A stretch of DNA of 29,580 nucleotides, taken from NCBI GenBank assembly GCA_027596945.1, contig JADGJH010000090.1, positions 2,268 through 31,847 of the forward strand, given 5' to 3'. The position numbers were made by a program, and so were the translations under genes. Origin of the DNA: Physocladia obscura. Its lineage: Eukaryota > Chytridiomycota > Chytridiomycetes > Chytridiales > Chytriomycetaceae. This document shows, piece by piece, positions 29,563-29,580 of this stretch (the stretch's first letter is position 1; each line of letters begins with the position of its first letter). The notes below the pieces were generated by a model. It was not told where the DNA came from and ran no database searches. It saw nothing but the letters and a program-made list of their open reading frames with translations.

Positions 29563-29580
29563 ACTTGTGTGACTTTGTCC

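Larger units (their letters stand above)
22322..29580. other. CpG-starved repeat region with decayed DNA transposons
   Basis: About 7.2 kb without an intact gene. By hand scan I count only about 25 CpG in all, and none from 22322 to 23226 or from 23229 to 24417. Composition predicts close to 200. It contains a 22-bp palindrome (23003-23024), the second copy of the dispersed repeat (23090-23325), a Tc1/mariner relic (27042-27397) and a pogo-type transposase relic (27847-29562). Between 23350 and 26900 several short frames are open, but I cannot identify them. A minus-strand stretch at 25744-25800 reads IFIDEVSVLKAEVYE, like a helicase Walker B box, without a matching Walker A. Near 23755 a plus-strand stretch reads like a short coiled coil (ERISELEQTISKLQSNMSN). 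Confidence 0.75.

Noticed and set aside
1..29580. tRNA genes, rRNA, CRISPR arrays, bacterial-type operons and ribosome binding sites
   Set aside because: No tRNA B-box, no repeat-spacer array and no prokaryotic signals were seen; the window is clearly eukaryotic.

Overview
This is nuclear DNA of an intron-rich eukaryote. Introns are short (mostly 41-85 bp, GT-AG, one probable GC-AG), with fungal-style branch points such as TACTAAT at 18173, and intergenic DNA is AT-rich. A class C (GABA-B/glutamate-type) receptor, an F-BAR/PH/C2 RasGAP, a neuferricin-like MAPR haem protein and decayed pogo, Tc1/mariner and Ty1/copia elements together suggest a zoosporic (chytrid-like) fungus. That assignment is inference; I cannot name a species.

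Layout. 80-1557: a GC-richer head-to-head pair, a RING + TRAF-zinc-finger protein (minus) and inosine triphosphate pyrophosphatase (plus), with start codons only 32 bp apart. 2270-3763: an unrecognised multipass membrane protein with a Cys-rich glycosylated loop. 3764-6550: a gene-free, CpG-starved stretch with a dead copia integrase and one copy of a dispersed repeat. 6551-7481: MAPR/neuferricin-like cytochrome b5-fold protein in four exons. 7660-9676: a minus-strand tandem array of one seven-helix membrane protein family, with one intact copy and three broken ones. 9708-13098: a 14-exon class C GPCR (902 aa in my model) with no visible signal peptide and a PH-like tail. 13274-17388 (minus): a 1,277-aa mostly disordered protein in four exons. 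17997-22321: a 13-exon F-BAR-PH-C2-RasGAP protein (1,171 aa). 22322-29580: a transposon graveyard almost without CpG, holding Tc1/mariner and pogo-type transposase remains and the second copy of the dispersed repeat.

Functional reading. The middle of the window is rich in signalling and membrane genes: a class C receptor, a second seven-helix family, a Ras inactivator that should bind curved membrane, and a large Ser/Pro/Arg-rich disordered protein divergently placed from it. Whether they share a pathway cannot be told from sequence. The sharp change in CpG content between genes and repeat regions is the strongest non-coding signal and looks like silencing by cytosine methylation followed by deamination.

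Exon models were built by hand from splice motifs, reading phase and domain continuity. No searches were run.
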